DNA from: GCA-002282575 sp964493995
Lineage (GTDB): Bacteria; Pseudomonadota; Gammaproteobacteria; Thiomicrospirales; Thiomicrospiraceae
DNA: 8,539 nt
Assembly (NCBI GenBank): GCA_964493995.1
Contig: CAZBQD010000061.1
Coordinates: 1-8,539 of the forward strand
Reading direction: 5' to 3'
Both the position numbers and the translations under genes were made by a program. The notes under the pieces are model-generated. The model did not search any database. It was not told the DNA's origin and saw nothing but the letters and a program-made list of their open reading frames with translations. Every line of letters starts with the position of its first letter. Position 1 is the first letter of the stretch. Shown piece by piece: positions 1 through 6,291 of this stretch.

Positions 1-109
1 GTTACCATCTTAAATCAGATCGGTAATTTGTTCAAAAACTGGGGTCCACTATACTCAACGCACGCCAGAACCCGAGATCGTTGAAGCATTAAAAGCATTG
101 TTTTCAAAA

Positions 110-895
110 ATGATTAACAATTTGAAAAACATCTATGTTGAAAAACATCAACATTTAACTGAGGAAGATTATGATGATTTGGTTTACGATGCTTTAGCAC
201 GCTGTTTTGCCAATTGTAAAGCGAAAGGCAGCCAAGAAATTCGGGGACGTTCCATAACGAATATGGTTATCTGGTTCATCCGCGATTGTATCCATCGACA
301 CCAAGAAAAATCTATTGGCGATGAAATGGATGTCGGCGTGCCAGTTAACAAGATCGTGTCTTATTTTTTTGACTACTTGAGCGATCTTAATCAGTTATCT
401 CAAATTGATAATGAAGCCAGTCTTCAACTCGAGTTAGGGCACTATTTACGACAAGAGTACCTCACTGTTGCATTGGAAAAAAATGTAGGCACGCTTTTCG
501 GCTCAAAATCTGGGTTTAACAAGAAAGAAATTGATATTATCATTCTAGAAGAATTAGGTGAACCAGTAGCGGCAATCGAACTAAAGTACCCCCGAAATGG
601 CCAGTATCCTGAGCAGATGTACAAGATTGTGCAAGACATTAAATTCTGTGAGGAGTTAAAGGCGGCGGGTTGCAAGCAAGCCTATGTATTGGTGCTGATT
701 GATGACCACAACTTTTGTCAAGGCAACAAACAAGATGGCATTTATGCCTATTTTAGAAACCAGCGTCCTTTAACAGGAAGGGTTAACAAGCCGACAGGAA
801 ATCGAAACCAATTCATTGAGCTTTCTGGTACTTACAGCATAGAATGGCAGGATATTGAAGACACTGCATTCAAATACGCATTAATTGAGTTCTAA
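110..895 (+). CDS. PD-(D/E)XK nuclease-like protein of unknown specific role
   Basis: A 261-aa protein if read from the ATG at 110. The C-terminal half carries what looks like a PD-(D/E)XK nuclease core: a helix with E108 (QLELGHYLRQ), then KKEIDIII with D142, then AAIELKYP with the E157-x-K159 pair, in the usual order and spacing. The N-terminal ~100 residues look helical and match no domain I know. This suggests a Mg2+-dependent DNA endonuclease, but the target is not readable. No convincing Shine-Dalgarno precedes either the ATG or the in-frame TTG at 98, and the frame stays open back to a TAA at 11-13, so the real start may be farther upstream or the gene may be a 5'-truncated copy. It is followed 4 bp later by a candidate small membrane peptide and then by a 179-aa gene on the same strand. 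The family call is by motif only; the specific function is unknown. Confidence 0.6.
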   Translation: MINNLKNIYVEKHQHLTEEDYDDLVYDALARCFANCKAKGSQEIRGRSITNMVIWFIRDCIHRHQEKSIGDEMDVGVPVNKIVSYFFDYLSDLNQLSQIDNEASLQLELGHYLRQEYLTVALEKNVGTLFGSKSGFNKKEIDIIILEELGEPVAAIELKYPRNGQYPEQMYKIVQDIKFCEELKAAGCKQAYVLVLIDDHNFCQGNKQDGIYAYFRNQRPLTGRVNKPTGNRNQFIELSGTYSIEWQDIEDTAFKYALIEF

Positions 896-899
896 AATA

Positions 900-1025
900 G
901 TGACGATTAGTAATAAACACAGTTTTTCTGAACGCTTGAAGAAAATCATTTGGTGGTCATTTTCTTTGGATGTGGTTGGTTATTTTTTATTAATCTTATT
1001 TTCATTTTTATCGTTAATTTTTTAA
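900..1025 (+). CDS. Candidate 41-aa single-pass membrane peptide
   Basis: A GTG-initiated ORF fills almost the whole gap between the nuclease-like gene (stop at 895) and the 179-aa gene (start at 1042). The product begins with a basic, amphipathic stretch (KHSFSERLKKIIWW) and ends in one long hydrophobic segment (DVVGYFLLILFSFLSLIF), the layout of a small inner-membrane peptide. The spacings of 4 bp upstream and 16 bp downstream fit an operon. Against it, the Shine-Dalgarno is poor (only GAG about 10 bases upstream), the start is GTG (or a TTG at 885), and AT-rich DNA makes hydrophobic ORFs by chance. Function is unknown; small membrane toxins and membrane-acting effectors have this shape, but so do many harmless peptides. 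Confidence 0.35.
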   Translation: MTISNKHSFSERLKKIIWWSFSLDVVGYFLLILFSFLSLIF

Positions 1026-1041
1026 TACAAGGTTAATTTAT

Positions 1042-1581
1042 ATGTCTTATTCAATAGAGGAACACAAACACCGGTTTGCTTCTTGGGCAGCAGGAAGAGC
1101 TGCAAGTGTTAATGGTTGCCGTTTTAAAGTAGAGCAGGCAAAGTCTATTTTAGAGTTAGCTGGACTTGATAAAGTAGCAAGCCACATTGACTATTTACCA
1201 TTAGCGCATGAGTTTGATGAGGCTCATAATGAGTGGAGGGATACAGTTATATTACGTGCCAAAGATTCAGGACTAGAATTTACGCATGGCGTTGCCGCAA
1301 AGTTAATTAACATCTACCTCAAGTCTATATACGTTTGTGGCAATGACACTGAACATGAAAAAGTTAAAGCAATACACCCACCAATAGACAGTGTATTACT
1401 TGACGAACTCTACCATCAAAACATAGCAGGCAAAAGGAAAGAATGGCAAGCAGCTAGATTAGCGAGATGGTCCAAACTATCATCTGCTGAGTATCAAAAT
1501 GTGATTAATACCATCAAAGAAATTATTCCTCCTGAGGTAGGCCTTTGGACAATAGAAGACTATTGGCAAGGTTATCAATAA
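1042..1581 (+). CDS. Conserved-looking 179-aa protein of unknown function
   Basis: The ATG at 1042 has an AAGG ribosome site at 1029-1032, nine bases upstream. The protein is soluble, largely helical, and has no signal peptide or membrane segment. Landmarks are an N-terminal SYSIEEHKHRFASWAAGRAA segment, a central FTHGVAAKLINIYLK helix, an IHPPIDSVLLDEL motif, and a C-terminal WTIEDYWQGYQ. The pairing of a G-x-A-x-K-x-(I/L)-N helix with a later HPPID motif suggests a genuine conserved family rather than random coding, but I cannot name it or assign a reaction. It lies 16 bp after the candidate membrane peptide and could share a transcript with the nuclease-like gene. The DNA is noticeably more AT-rich than the murI-ftnA block, consistent with horizontal acquisition. 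Confidence 0.75.
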   Translation: MSYSIEEHKHRFASWAAGRAASVNGCRFKVEQAKSILELAGLDKVASHIDYLPLAHEFDEAHNEWRDTVILRAKDSGLEFTHGVAAKLINIYLKSIYVCGNDTEHEKVKAIHPPIDSVLLDELYHQNIAGKRKEWQAARLARWSKLSSAEYQNVINTIKEIIPPEVGLWTIEDYWQGYQ

Positions 1582-1646
1582 GTTAATATAACTTGATAAG
1601 AAAGGTCTTTCAGAATTTATTAGATAAATTGACTATTAGTGGTCAA
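1572..1646. repeat. Cluster of four adjacent short inverted repeats
   Basis: Four small stem-forming sequences follow one another. Positions 1572-1599 pair TTATCAA and GTTA with TAAC and TTGATAA, leaving the stop codon TAA of the preceding gene as a bulge. Next are GAAAG/CTTTC at 1600-1611, AATTTAT/ATAAATT around a TAG loop at 1614-1630, and TTGAC/GTCAA at 1629-1646. None is GC-rich or followed by a proper T-run, so a strong intrinsic terminator is not evident. The first stem may protect or end the upstream mRNA. AT-rich DNA yields such repeats by chance, so significance is uncertain. Confidence 0.35.
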
Positions 1647-1671
1647 CATTCACATCTTTTTTGATAATCGG

Positions 1672-1701
1672 TTGCATCTGAATTAAAAAAAATGCTAACA
1701 T
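1672..1701 (+). promoter_or_regulatory. Candidate vapBC promoter
   Basis: TTGCAT at 1672-1677 and TAACAT at 1696-1701 are separated by 18 bp and lie about 37 bp before the vapB start. Both boxes are only partial matches to the sigma-70 consensus, but no better pair is visible directly upstream of vapB. The -10 box overlaps the first copy of the direct repeat at 1697-1718, which would let a bound repressor block transcription. Confidence 0.35.
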
Positions 1702-1718
1702 ATACACAAAACATATAC
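1697..1718. promoter_or_regulatory. Direct repeat, likely VapB/VapBC operator
   Basis: The 9-mer AACATATAC occurs at 1697-1705 and again at 1710-1718, a 13-bp period, just upstream of the vapB ribosome site. VapB antitoxins of the AbrB/SpoVT fold bind repeated AT-rich sites in their own promoter, with VapC as co-repressor. The position and repetition fit that role; binding is inferred. Confidence 0.45.
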
Positions 1719-1737
1719 CTATTAAAGGAGCGTGATG

Positions 1738-1971
1738 ATGTTAGCGCAAGCCACTGTTTTCAAAAATAACCAATCACAGGCCATTCGCTTACCCAAGCTA
1801 GTGGCTTTGGATGAACACATTAAACAAGTCACCGTCATTGCATTAGGTAAAACCCGTATCATTACCCCTACTGATCACACATGGGATGATTGGTTTGATC
1901 ACAAGAATGTTACTGATGACTTCATGAATGAACGCCTGCAAGAAGCCGATCAGGCTCGCGAATCATTATGA
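1738..1971 (+). CDS. vapB: VapB antitoxin (AbrB/SpoVT-type DNA-binding fold)
   Basis: A 77-aa antitoxin of a type II toxin-antitoxin pair. The N-terminal ~45 residues have the swapped-hairpin signature (ATVFKNNQSQAIRLPK) that binds operator DNA as a dimer. The acidic C-terminal part, with WDDWFD at 49-54 and the helix FMNERLQEADQAR, is the segment that in this family occupies the toxin active site. Three starts are in frame: GTG 1732, ATG 1735 and ATG 1738. The AAAGGAG ribosome site ends at 1730, so only the ATG at 1738 has normal spacing (7 bases). The stop overlaps the vapC start by ATGA, giving translational coupling. Autoregulation through the AACATATAC repeats upstream is likely. Confidence 0.92.
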   Translation: MLAQATVFKNNQSQAIRLPKLVALDEHIKQVTVIALGKTRIITPTDHTWDDWFDHKNVTDDFMNERLQEADQARESL

Positions 1972-2366
1972 TTAAGTATCTGCTCGATACGAACATCCTG
2001 ATTTACACCATTAAAAATCGACCATCATCGGTGCGTGATAAATTTAATCAACACGTCGGTCAAATGGCTATTTCGACCATTACGATTGGAGAATTGGTTT
2101 ATGGTGCTGAGCGCTCGTCTCATCCGCAGAAAAACCTGCTGGACATTGAAGGATTAATTGCACGTTTAGAGGTCTTAGATTTTGACCAAACGGCTGCCGA
2201 ACATTTCGGAGATATTAGAGCGCATCTTTACCGCCAAGGCACGCCGATTGGTCCTTACGATATGATGCTCGCCGGTCATGCTCGTGCCCATGGTCTTATC
2301 ATGGTAACGAATAACATGAAAGAGTTCGATCGTGTGGAAGGACTGCGCTGTGAGAATTGGGTATAA
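1968..2366 (+). CDS. vapC: VapC toxin, PIN-domain ribonuclease
   Basis: A full-length 132-aa PIN-domain protein. The metal-binding acidic residues sit where expected: D7 in LLDTNIL, E42 in ITIGELVYGAE, D98 in GPYDMMLAGHA, and the closing TNNMKEFDRV motif at 114-123. This layout, including D98 and the C-terminal VEGLRCENWV, matches the enteric VapC/MvpT group, which cleaves initiator tRNA-fMet in the anticodon loop; applying that substrate here is inference. The ATG overlaps the vapB stop by 4 bp, the standard antitoxin-first arrangement. No catalytic residue is missing and there is no frameshift, so the toxin should be active. A WYL regulator begins 3 bp after its stop. Confidence 0.94.
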   Translation: MIKYLLDTNILIYTIKNRPSSVRDKFNQHVGQMAISTITIGELVYGAERSSHPQKNLLDIEGLIARLEVLDFDQTAAEHFGDIRAHLYRQGTPIGPYDMMLAGHARAHGLIMVTNNMKEFDRVEGLRCENWV

Positions 2367-2369
2367 ATT

Positions 2370-3386
2370 ATGCCATCTGCCGTCAGTCATGAAACCCTCG
2401 TTCGTCAGTTGCAAATGCTGCAACTTATCCCAAGATCACCCGCACAAATTACAGTTGCCGACCTAACGCGCTCATTAAGTGAATTGGGTTTCAGTGTCAC
2501 TAGCCGTACAGTTCAGCGTGACTTGAACGATATTGCAACCGTGATGCCATTAGAGTGCAATAATCTCAGCAAACCTTACGGCTGGAAATGGGCGCGAGAT
2601 GCCAAAGCACAATTACCAATGATGAGCCTGCGTGAAGCACTCACCTTACATTTAGTTAGCAAGCATTTATCGCATGTTTTACCGCCAAATATGTTAGAGG
2701 ACTTATCTCCTCTGTTCATTCAGGCTGAACAAACCATCACGCATCTTGGCACGAAAAATCAGGTTGCACATTGGTTAGCTTGTGTTGCCGTGGTATCGCC
2801 AACTCAACCGATGCTCGCACCGAAAATTTCATTAGACATTCAACATACTGTCTATCAAGCGGTATTTGAACAAAAGCAGCTTGAAGTCGTCTATCAATCT
2901 GTATTTTCGGGCAGCACAAAATCGTTATTACTGCATCCGCTTGGGCTTGTACTTAGGGGAGAAGTCATTTACCTAGGCGCAACGGTCAAAGACTATGAGG
3001 ATATTCGTTTCTTTGCCTTACATCGCATGGAAAAAGCGGAAATAAAACCCTTAGACGATGCACAACCGCGCAATCAAATTTCATGGCAGGACTATTTAGC
3101 TAGCGGATCAGCTGGATTTAATCTTGGCGTTAACGAGCCGATTACACTGATCGCTTGGGTCAACAATGAACTGGCAGGTATTTTGCGCGAAACGCCGCTT
3201 AATGAAGGACAAGAACTCGTAGCCTGTGACGAAGGCTTTACACTAACCGTCGATGTTTTCGATACATGGCAACTGAGCTGGTGGATACTATCTCAGGGAG
3301 CAAAAATAGTTGTAAAGGCACCAGAAAAACTGAAAACTACCATAAAAAATGAAATTAACCTGATGTACCAGCACTATCAAAATTAA
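2370..3386 (+). CDS. HTH and WYL-domain transcriptional regulator
   Basis: A 338-aa protein with an N-terminal winged HTH (about 7-75, recognition helix around SRTVQRDLNDI at 45-55), a WYL domain at about 165-230 (LEVVYQS, then HPLGLVLRGEVIYLGATV, then FALHRM with the conserved R219) and a C-terminal WCX-type segment (FDTWQLSWWILSQGAKI, then APEKLKTTIKNE). The motif that names the domain reads IYL rather than WYL. WYL proteins are thought to sense nucleic-acid or nucleotide ligands, and many regulate phage-defence loci (BrxR, CapW and related proteins). The start lies 3 bp after vapC with little ribosome site, so it is probably co-translated with the toxin. That position raises the possibility that it controls vapBC or the genes to its left, which the sequence cannot settle. 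It converges on murI. Confidence 0.9.
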   Translation: MPSAVSHETLVRQLQMLQLIPRSPAQITVADLTRSLSELGFSVTSRTVQRDLNDIATVMPLECNNLSKPYGWKWARDAKAQLPMMSLREALTLHLVSKHLSHVLPPNMLEDLSPLFIQAEQTITHLGTKNQVAHWLACVAVVSPTQPMLAPKISLDIQHTVYQAVFEQKQLEVVYQSVFSGSTKSLLLHPLGLVLRGEVIYLGATVKDYEDIRFFALHRMEKAEIKPLDDAQPRNQISWQDYLASGSAGFNLGVNEPITLIAWVNNELAGILRETPLNEGQELVACDEGFTLTVDVFDTWQLSWWILSQGAKIVVKAPEKLKTTIKNEINLMYQHYQN

Positions 3387-3415
3387 AAACATGATTAATC
3401 AATCAGTAAAAAAAC

Positions 3416-4210
3416 CTAAACCGCCTTTAAGGCCTCAACCCTAACCTCTCCTGCCCACAATTGACTGATGATCGCTTGCACCAGATCAACCGAACCGGTG
3501 GTGTAAAAACGAATATCGCCCACAGCTTCACCCTGTGCTAGTCCATCGTGTTCAGCTAATTTACGTTGCAGTTGTCGCGCGATGGCAGCGGAAGGGTCGA
3601 TAATCGTTACCTCGTCTCCCGCCACCGCTCGAATAACCTGACTTAAAAACGGGTAATGGGTACAGCCTAACACCAGTGTATCCGCACCCTGCGCTAATAA
3701 GGGAAGAACACGTTGCCTGACCAATTCAGTAACGGCTTCACCCTGCAACTGACCCGACTCAACCAATTCAACAAAGCCCTTGCAAGGTTGTAACAACAAC
3801 TGAATGTCTTTGCCATGCTCAGCAATTAACCGATTGACGTTAGCACTACACAAGGTCTGAGTCGTTGCCAACACACCAACGACACCACTTTTAGTTTGCA
3901 ATCGCGCTGGTTTAATGGCGGGTTCCATAGCAATAATCGGTACAGGACACCATTGCCTTAACCCATCGACCGCTACACTGGTTGCCGTATTACAGGCGAC
4001 GACAATCGCTTTCACCGAATGCGCTAAAAAGAAGCGAGTAATCTGTTCACAGCGCTGTTGAATGTACTCACACGACTTATCGCCATAAGGCGCAAAGCCA
4101 GAATCGGCAACATACAGCAAGGATTCTTGCGGCAGTAATCGGTGAATTTCTTTCAGTACCGATAAGCCCCCCACACCCGAATCAAACACACCAATCGGCG
4201 CATTAACCAT
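3416..4210 (-). CDS. murI: Glutamate racemase
   Basis: This cofactor-independent enzyme converts L-glutamate to D-glutamate for peptidoglycan in the cytoplasm. The protein is 264 aa from the ATG at 4210. It shows the N-terminal IGVFDSGVGGLSVL motif (D10, S11), the ADSGFAPYGDK loop, and both catalytic cysteines, C73 in VVACNTATS and C183 in VLGCTHYPF. Length and motif spacing are normal. I prefer the ATG at 4210 over a TTG at 4231, because the ATG has a GAGG nine bases upstream and gives the usual racemase N-terminus. The start lies inside the end of dusA (8-bp overlap, ATGGTTAA), so the two are translationally coupled. The gene ends 29 bp from the convergent WYL gene. After its stop (TAG at 3416-3418) the minus strand reads a seven-T run, but the only preceding stem (GCCTT/AAGGC, within the coding end) is weak. 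Confidence 0.96.
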   Translation of the reverse strand: MVNAPIGVFDSGVGGLSVLKEIHRLLPQESLLYVADSGFAPYGDKSCEYIQQRCEQITRFFLAHSVKAIVVACNTATSVAVDGLRQWCPVPIIAMEPAIKPARLQTKSGVVGVLATTQTLCSANVNRLIAEHGKDIQLLLQPCKGFVELVESGQLQGEAVTELVRQRVLPLLAQGADTLVLGCTHYPFLSQVIRAVAGDEVTIIDPSAAIARQLQRKLAEHDGLAQGEAVGDIRFYTTGSVDLVQAIISQLWAGEVRVEALKAV

Positions 4211-5216
4211 GTGGGGCAGCCTCAAACTCAACTAAATCCATCGCCTCACGAAGCACGGCCAAACTGGCATCGGGTTTATACATATTCGCGCTTAAATAGC
4301 GACGCCACTGACGAGCGCCCTTTTGTCCCACAAACAAGGCCAACAAGTGCTGTAACATTAAGCCGATGGGTACACCCTCAGCAATGGCTTCAGCCAAATA
4401 ATCTTCATAAACAGCCAGAGCCGCTTTAGGATCCGTAAACGGATTTTCCGCCCCATAATAAAGACGATCAGCATCATGTAATGCCCAAGCATCATCCATA
4501 ATCAGACGACCCAGCATCACACCGTCCACTGCGGGTAGCCCTTCATAATCATCCAAGTGCACTAGTCCTTGTGATAAGGACTTAATATCACCATTAATAA
4601 TGATTTCCAGCTGCGGAAACTGCGCTTTCAATTCATGCACCATGCGCCAATTAATGGGTGGCTTATGACGATTTTCTTTTGGACTTAACCCTTTCAACCA
4701 AGCCTTACGTGCATGCACAATGAATGTCTGACAACCGGCATCAGCCACCGTTTCAACAAATTGGCAGAGCTGTTCAAAACTCTCTTGCTCATCAATACCA
4801 ATGCGGTGTTTGACAGTAACCGGAATCTTCACCGCCGACTGCATGGCATGAACCGCCTCAGCGACCACCTGTGGCGTAGCCATCAAACAGGCACCGATGC
4901 CGCCATTCTGAACGCGATCCGAAGGACAACCAACGTTCAAGTTAACCTCGTCATATCCCCATTCTTCCGCCCAACGCGTACACTGCGCCAAACGCTGGGC
5001 ATCATGCCCCCCCAGTTGCAACGCAATCGGATGCTCACAATCGGCGTACTGCAAAAAGCGTTTTTTGTCGCCATGAATTAACGACTGATCCACCACCATT
5101 TCGGTGTACAACCAAGTGTGTTTAGACAGTAAGCGGAGAAAGTAGCGATAATGTCGATCAGTAACCGCCATCATAGGGGCAACACTCAAACGACGAGCAG
5201 GCAGGGCAATCGACAT
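4203..5216 (-). CDS. dusA: tRNA-dihydrouridine(20/20a) synthase DusA
   Basis: A 337-aa FMN enzyme that reduces uridines in the D-loop of tRNA using NADPH. The TIM-barrel N-terminus RRLSVAPMMAVTDRHYR opens the domain. The catalytic cysteine is C97 in LNVGCPSDRVQNGGIGACLM. FMN-contacting stretches follow: VTVKHRIGID, FIVHARKAW and IIINGDIKS, then DGVMLGR. The KENRHKPPI segment and the helical C-terminal tRNA-recognition domain (GARQWRRYLSANMYK) are typical of the DusA subfamily rather than DusB or DusC. The start at 5216 has only a weak AGAG ribosome site. The gene lies 37 bp after the NIF3-like gene and overlaps murI by 8 bp, in the same direction. Nothing looks truncated or altered. Confidence 0.96.
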   Translation of the reverse strand: MSIALPARRLSVAPMMAVTDRHYRYFLRLLSKHTWLYTEMVVDQSLIHGDKKRFLQYADCEHPIALQLGGHDAQRLAQCTRWAEEWGYDEVNLNVGCPSDRVQNGGIGACLMATPQVVAEAVHAMQSAVKIPVTVKHRIGIDEQESFEQLCQFVETVADAGCQTFIVHARKAWLKGLSPKENRHKPPINWRMVHELKAQFPQLEIIINGDIKSLSQGLVHLDDYEGLPAVDGVMLGRLIMDDAWALHDADRLYYGAENPFTDPKAALAVYEDYLAEAIAEGVPIGLMLQHLLALFVGQKGARQWRRYLSANMYKPDASLAVLREAMDLVEFEAAPHG

Positions 5217-5253
5217 AGTAGAAATCTCTGCTGTTTTAGAGAAGGATTGAAAT

Positions 5254-5592
5254 TTAACTTATTATAGCCGAATTGACGGTCGTCATGGGCAATGCCATGT
5301 AAGCGACTTCTTCGTAAGGATGCGCTGCTAACAAGGCCTGCACCACTGCTGGCAAGACATCAATCTGACAAACGGTTTCGACCTTAACCTCTTCGACCTG
5401 CTCGATGCGATTAACCTCACCCAGAAAAGGATTAGCACCATCGAGCGGACGAAACTGCCCCTGCCCTAAGGTTTGCCAACTACAGCAATCGTACTGACCC
5501 ACCCGGCCTGCACCGGCGGCAAAAATCGCTGTTTTTACCGCTTCGGCATGCGTGGTCGGCACATAAAAAGCGAAATGAACTAGCTGACTCAT
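5254..5592 (-). CDS. NIF3-like (YqfO-type) small protein
   Basis: A 112-aa stand-alone protein corresponding to the insert domain of the NIF3/YqfO family, often annotated in gammaproteobacteria as NGG1p-interacting factor NIF3. Characteristic motifs are VHFAFYVPTTHAEAVKTAIF, then GAGRVGQYDCCSWQTLGQGQ, FRPLDGANPFLG, and the C-terminal AAHPYEEVAYMAL. The ferredoxin-like fold resembles CutA and PII-type trimers; a clear biochemical role is not established for the short form. It sits 16 bp downstream of the ferritin gene and 37 bp upstream of dusA on the same strand. No good Shine-Dalgarno precedes the ATG at 5592, suggesting translation depends on the upstream ferritin frame. Confidence 0.88.
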   Translation of the reverse strand: MSQLVHFAFYVPTTHAEAVKTAIFAAGAGRVGQYDCCSWQTLGQGQFRPLDGANPFLGEVNRIEQVEEVKVETVCQIDVLPAVVQALLAAHPYEEVAYMALPMTTVNSAIIS

Positions 5593-5602
5593 TATGTTGA
5601 AG

Positions 5603-5619
5603 AAACGCTTAAAGCGTTT
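5603..5619 (-). repeat. Short inverted repeat over the ferritin stop codon
   Basis: AAACGCTT, a single central A, then AAGCGTTT form an 8-bp perfect inverted repeat that includes the ferritin stop codon and most of the short gap before the NIF3-like gene. Read on the minus strand, it is followed by CTTCAACAT and lacks a T-run, so it is at best a weak attenuator or mRNA stabiliser that could lower expression of the downstream genes relative to ferritin. Confidence 0.3.
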
Positions 5620-6115
5620 GCGCTAAACGTTGCAAATGTTGGTTAATATGGAACATGGCCTCACCCGACTGACCTTTAAAAGCAACCAAGGCAATTTGAT
5701 CCAAAATACCCCGAAACAAGACTTCTTCTTCGCGCTGCTCGGCAATAAACCACTGCAACATATTAAAGGTATTAAAATCACGCTCATCTAAGGCTAGGTT
5801 AGCAAGAGCATTAATCATGGCTGTTACTTTCTGCTCATGCGCATAGGCTGCTTCAATTACTTCAACCAAATTATTGTAGTCAGCACGAGGCGCTTCTAAA
5901 GCACCAATACGAACCGACGCACCGCATTCAAATAAATAGTGAATAAACTTGTCACGGTGATCTAACTCTTCTGGCACATGCTTTTTGAAAAACTCAGCCG
6001 CACCCGCCAAGCCTTTATCCTCACACCAAGCCGCCATTTGTAAATACAGGTTAGAGGCGAACATTTCCGCGTTCACTTGGGCATTTAATTTTTCGATAAT
6101 GTTGGCTTTTAGCAT
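5609..6115 (-). CDS. ftnA: Bacterial non-haem ferritin
   Basis: A 168-aa four-helix-bundle subunit of the 24-mer iron-storage shell, which oxidises Fe2+ and stores the mineral in the cytoplasm. The ferroxidase ligands known from E. coli FtnA fall at identical positions: E17, E50, H53, E94 and E130 for the di-iron site, with Q127, and E49, E126 and E129 for the third iron site. No haem-ligand methionine as in bacterioferritin is evident. The ATG at 6115 is chosen over an upstream in-frame start at 6154 because GGAG lies 7 bases before it and MLKANIIEKLN matches the family N-terminus. It is the first gene of a probable four-gene minus-strand run and is divergent from a lipoprotein gene. No classical Fur box was recognised upstream. 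Confidence 0.96.
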   Translation of the reverse strand: MLKANIIEKLNAQVNAEMFASNLYLQMAAWCEDKGLAGAAEFFKKHVPEELDHRDKFIHYLFECGASVRIGALEAPRADYNNLVEVIEAAYAHEQKVTAMINALANLALDERDFNTFNMLQWFIAEQREEEVLFRGILDQIALVAFKGQSGEAMFHINQHLQRLAQTL

Positions 6116-6195
6116 ATTTTTTCTCCACCACAAGGACATCAAAATGAGGTTCACGTATTAACCCATTTTTGCTGGGAAAATAACGTCAAGTTAGG

Positions 6196-6209
6196 CACTG
6201 AATTCAGTG
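6196..6209. promoter_or_regulatory. Perfect 14-bp palindrome, candidate operator
   Basis: CACTGAATTCAGTG is a perfect palindrome with no spacer in the 176-bp region between the divergent ferritin and lipoprotein genes. It abuts the -35 position of the candidate lipoprotein promoter. Its size and symmetry are those of a dimeric repressor site. It does not resemble a Fur box. The binding protein is unknown. Confidence 0.4.
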
Positions 6210-6238
6210 TAACATAAGCCCATTAATTGTGCGATAAT
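6210..6238 (+). promoter_or_regulatory. Candidate promoter of the small lipoprotein gene
   Basis: GATAAT at 6233-6238 is preceded by TGC at 6230-6232, an extended -10 element. The -35 position, 17 bp upstream, reads TAACAT, which is poor, but extended -10 promoters tolerate this. The start site would fall near 6245, about 47 bases before the GTG start. The adjacent palindrome at 6196-6209 could control it. Confidence 0.4.
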
Positions 6239-6291
6239 CGGCAAAACAATCGAAAACACTCTTTCATGGTGAATCAATTAGGAGCGAAACT

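Noticed and set aside
442..675. 77-aa minus-strand frame inside the nuclease-like gene
   Set aside because: It is opposite the PD-(D/E)XK motifs, which explain the reading-frame constraint.
2175..2423. 82-aa minus-strand frame across the vapC and WYL gene junction
   Set aside because: It is antisense to the conserved VapC C-terminal motifs and has no supporting signals.
3385..3430. Bidirectional terminator between the WYL gene and murI
   Set aside because: The TGATTAATCA palindrome has no adjacent T-run in the WYL direction, and the murI-side stem is short and about 8 bases from the seven-T run, so neither meets a usable terminator pattern.
4211..4429. 72-aa plus-strand frame opposite the dusA end
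   Set aside because: It is antisense to well-conserved dusA codons, with low-complexity composition and no translation signal.
4713..5081. 122-aa plus-strand frame opposite dusA
   Set aside because: It lies wholly inside the unmistakable dusA gene on the other strand, has no ribosome site and no recognisable motif.
6116..6195. TTGACG on the minus strand as a ferritin -35 box
   Set aside because: No acceptable -10 element lies 16-18 bp downstream; the nearest TAATAC is about 24 bp away, so no ferritin promoter is called.
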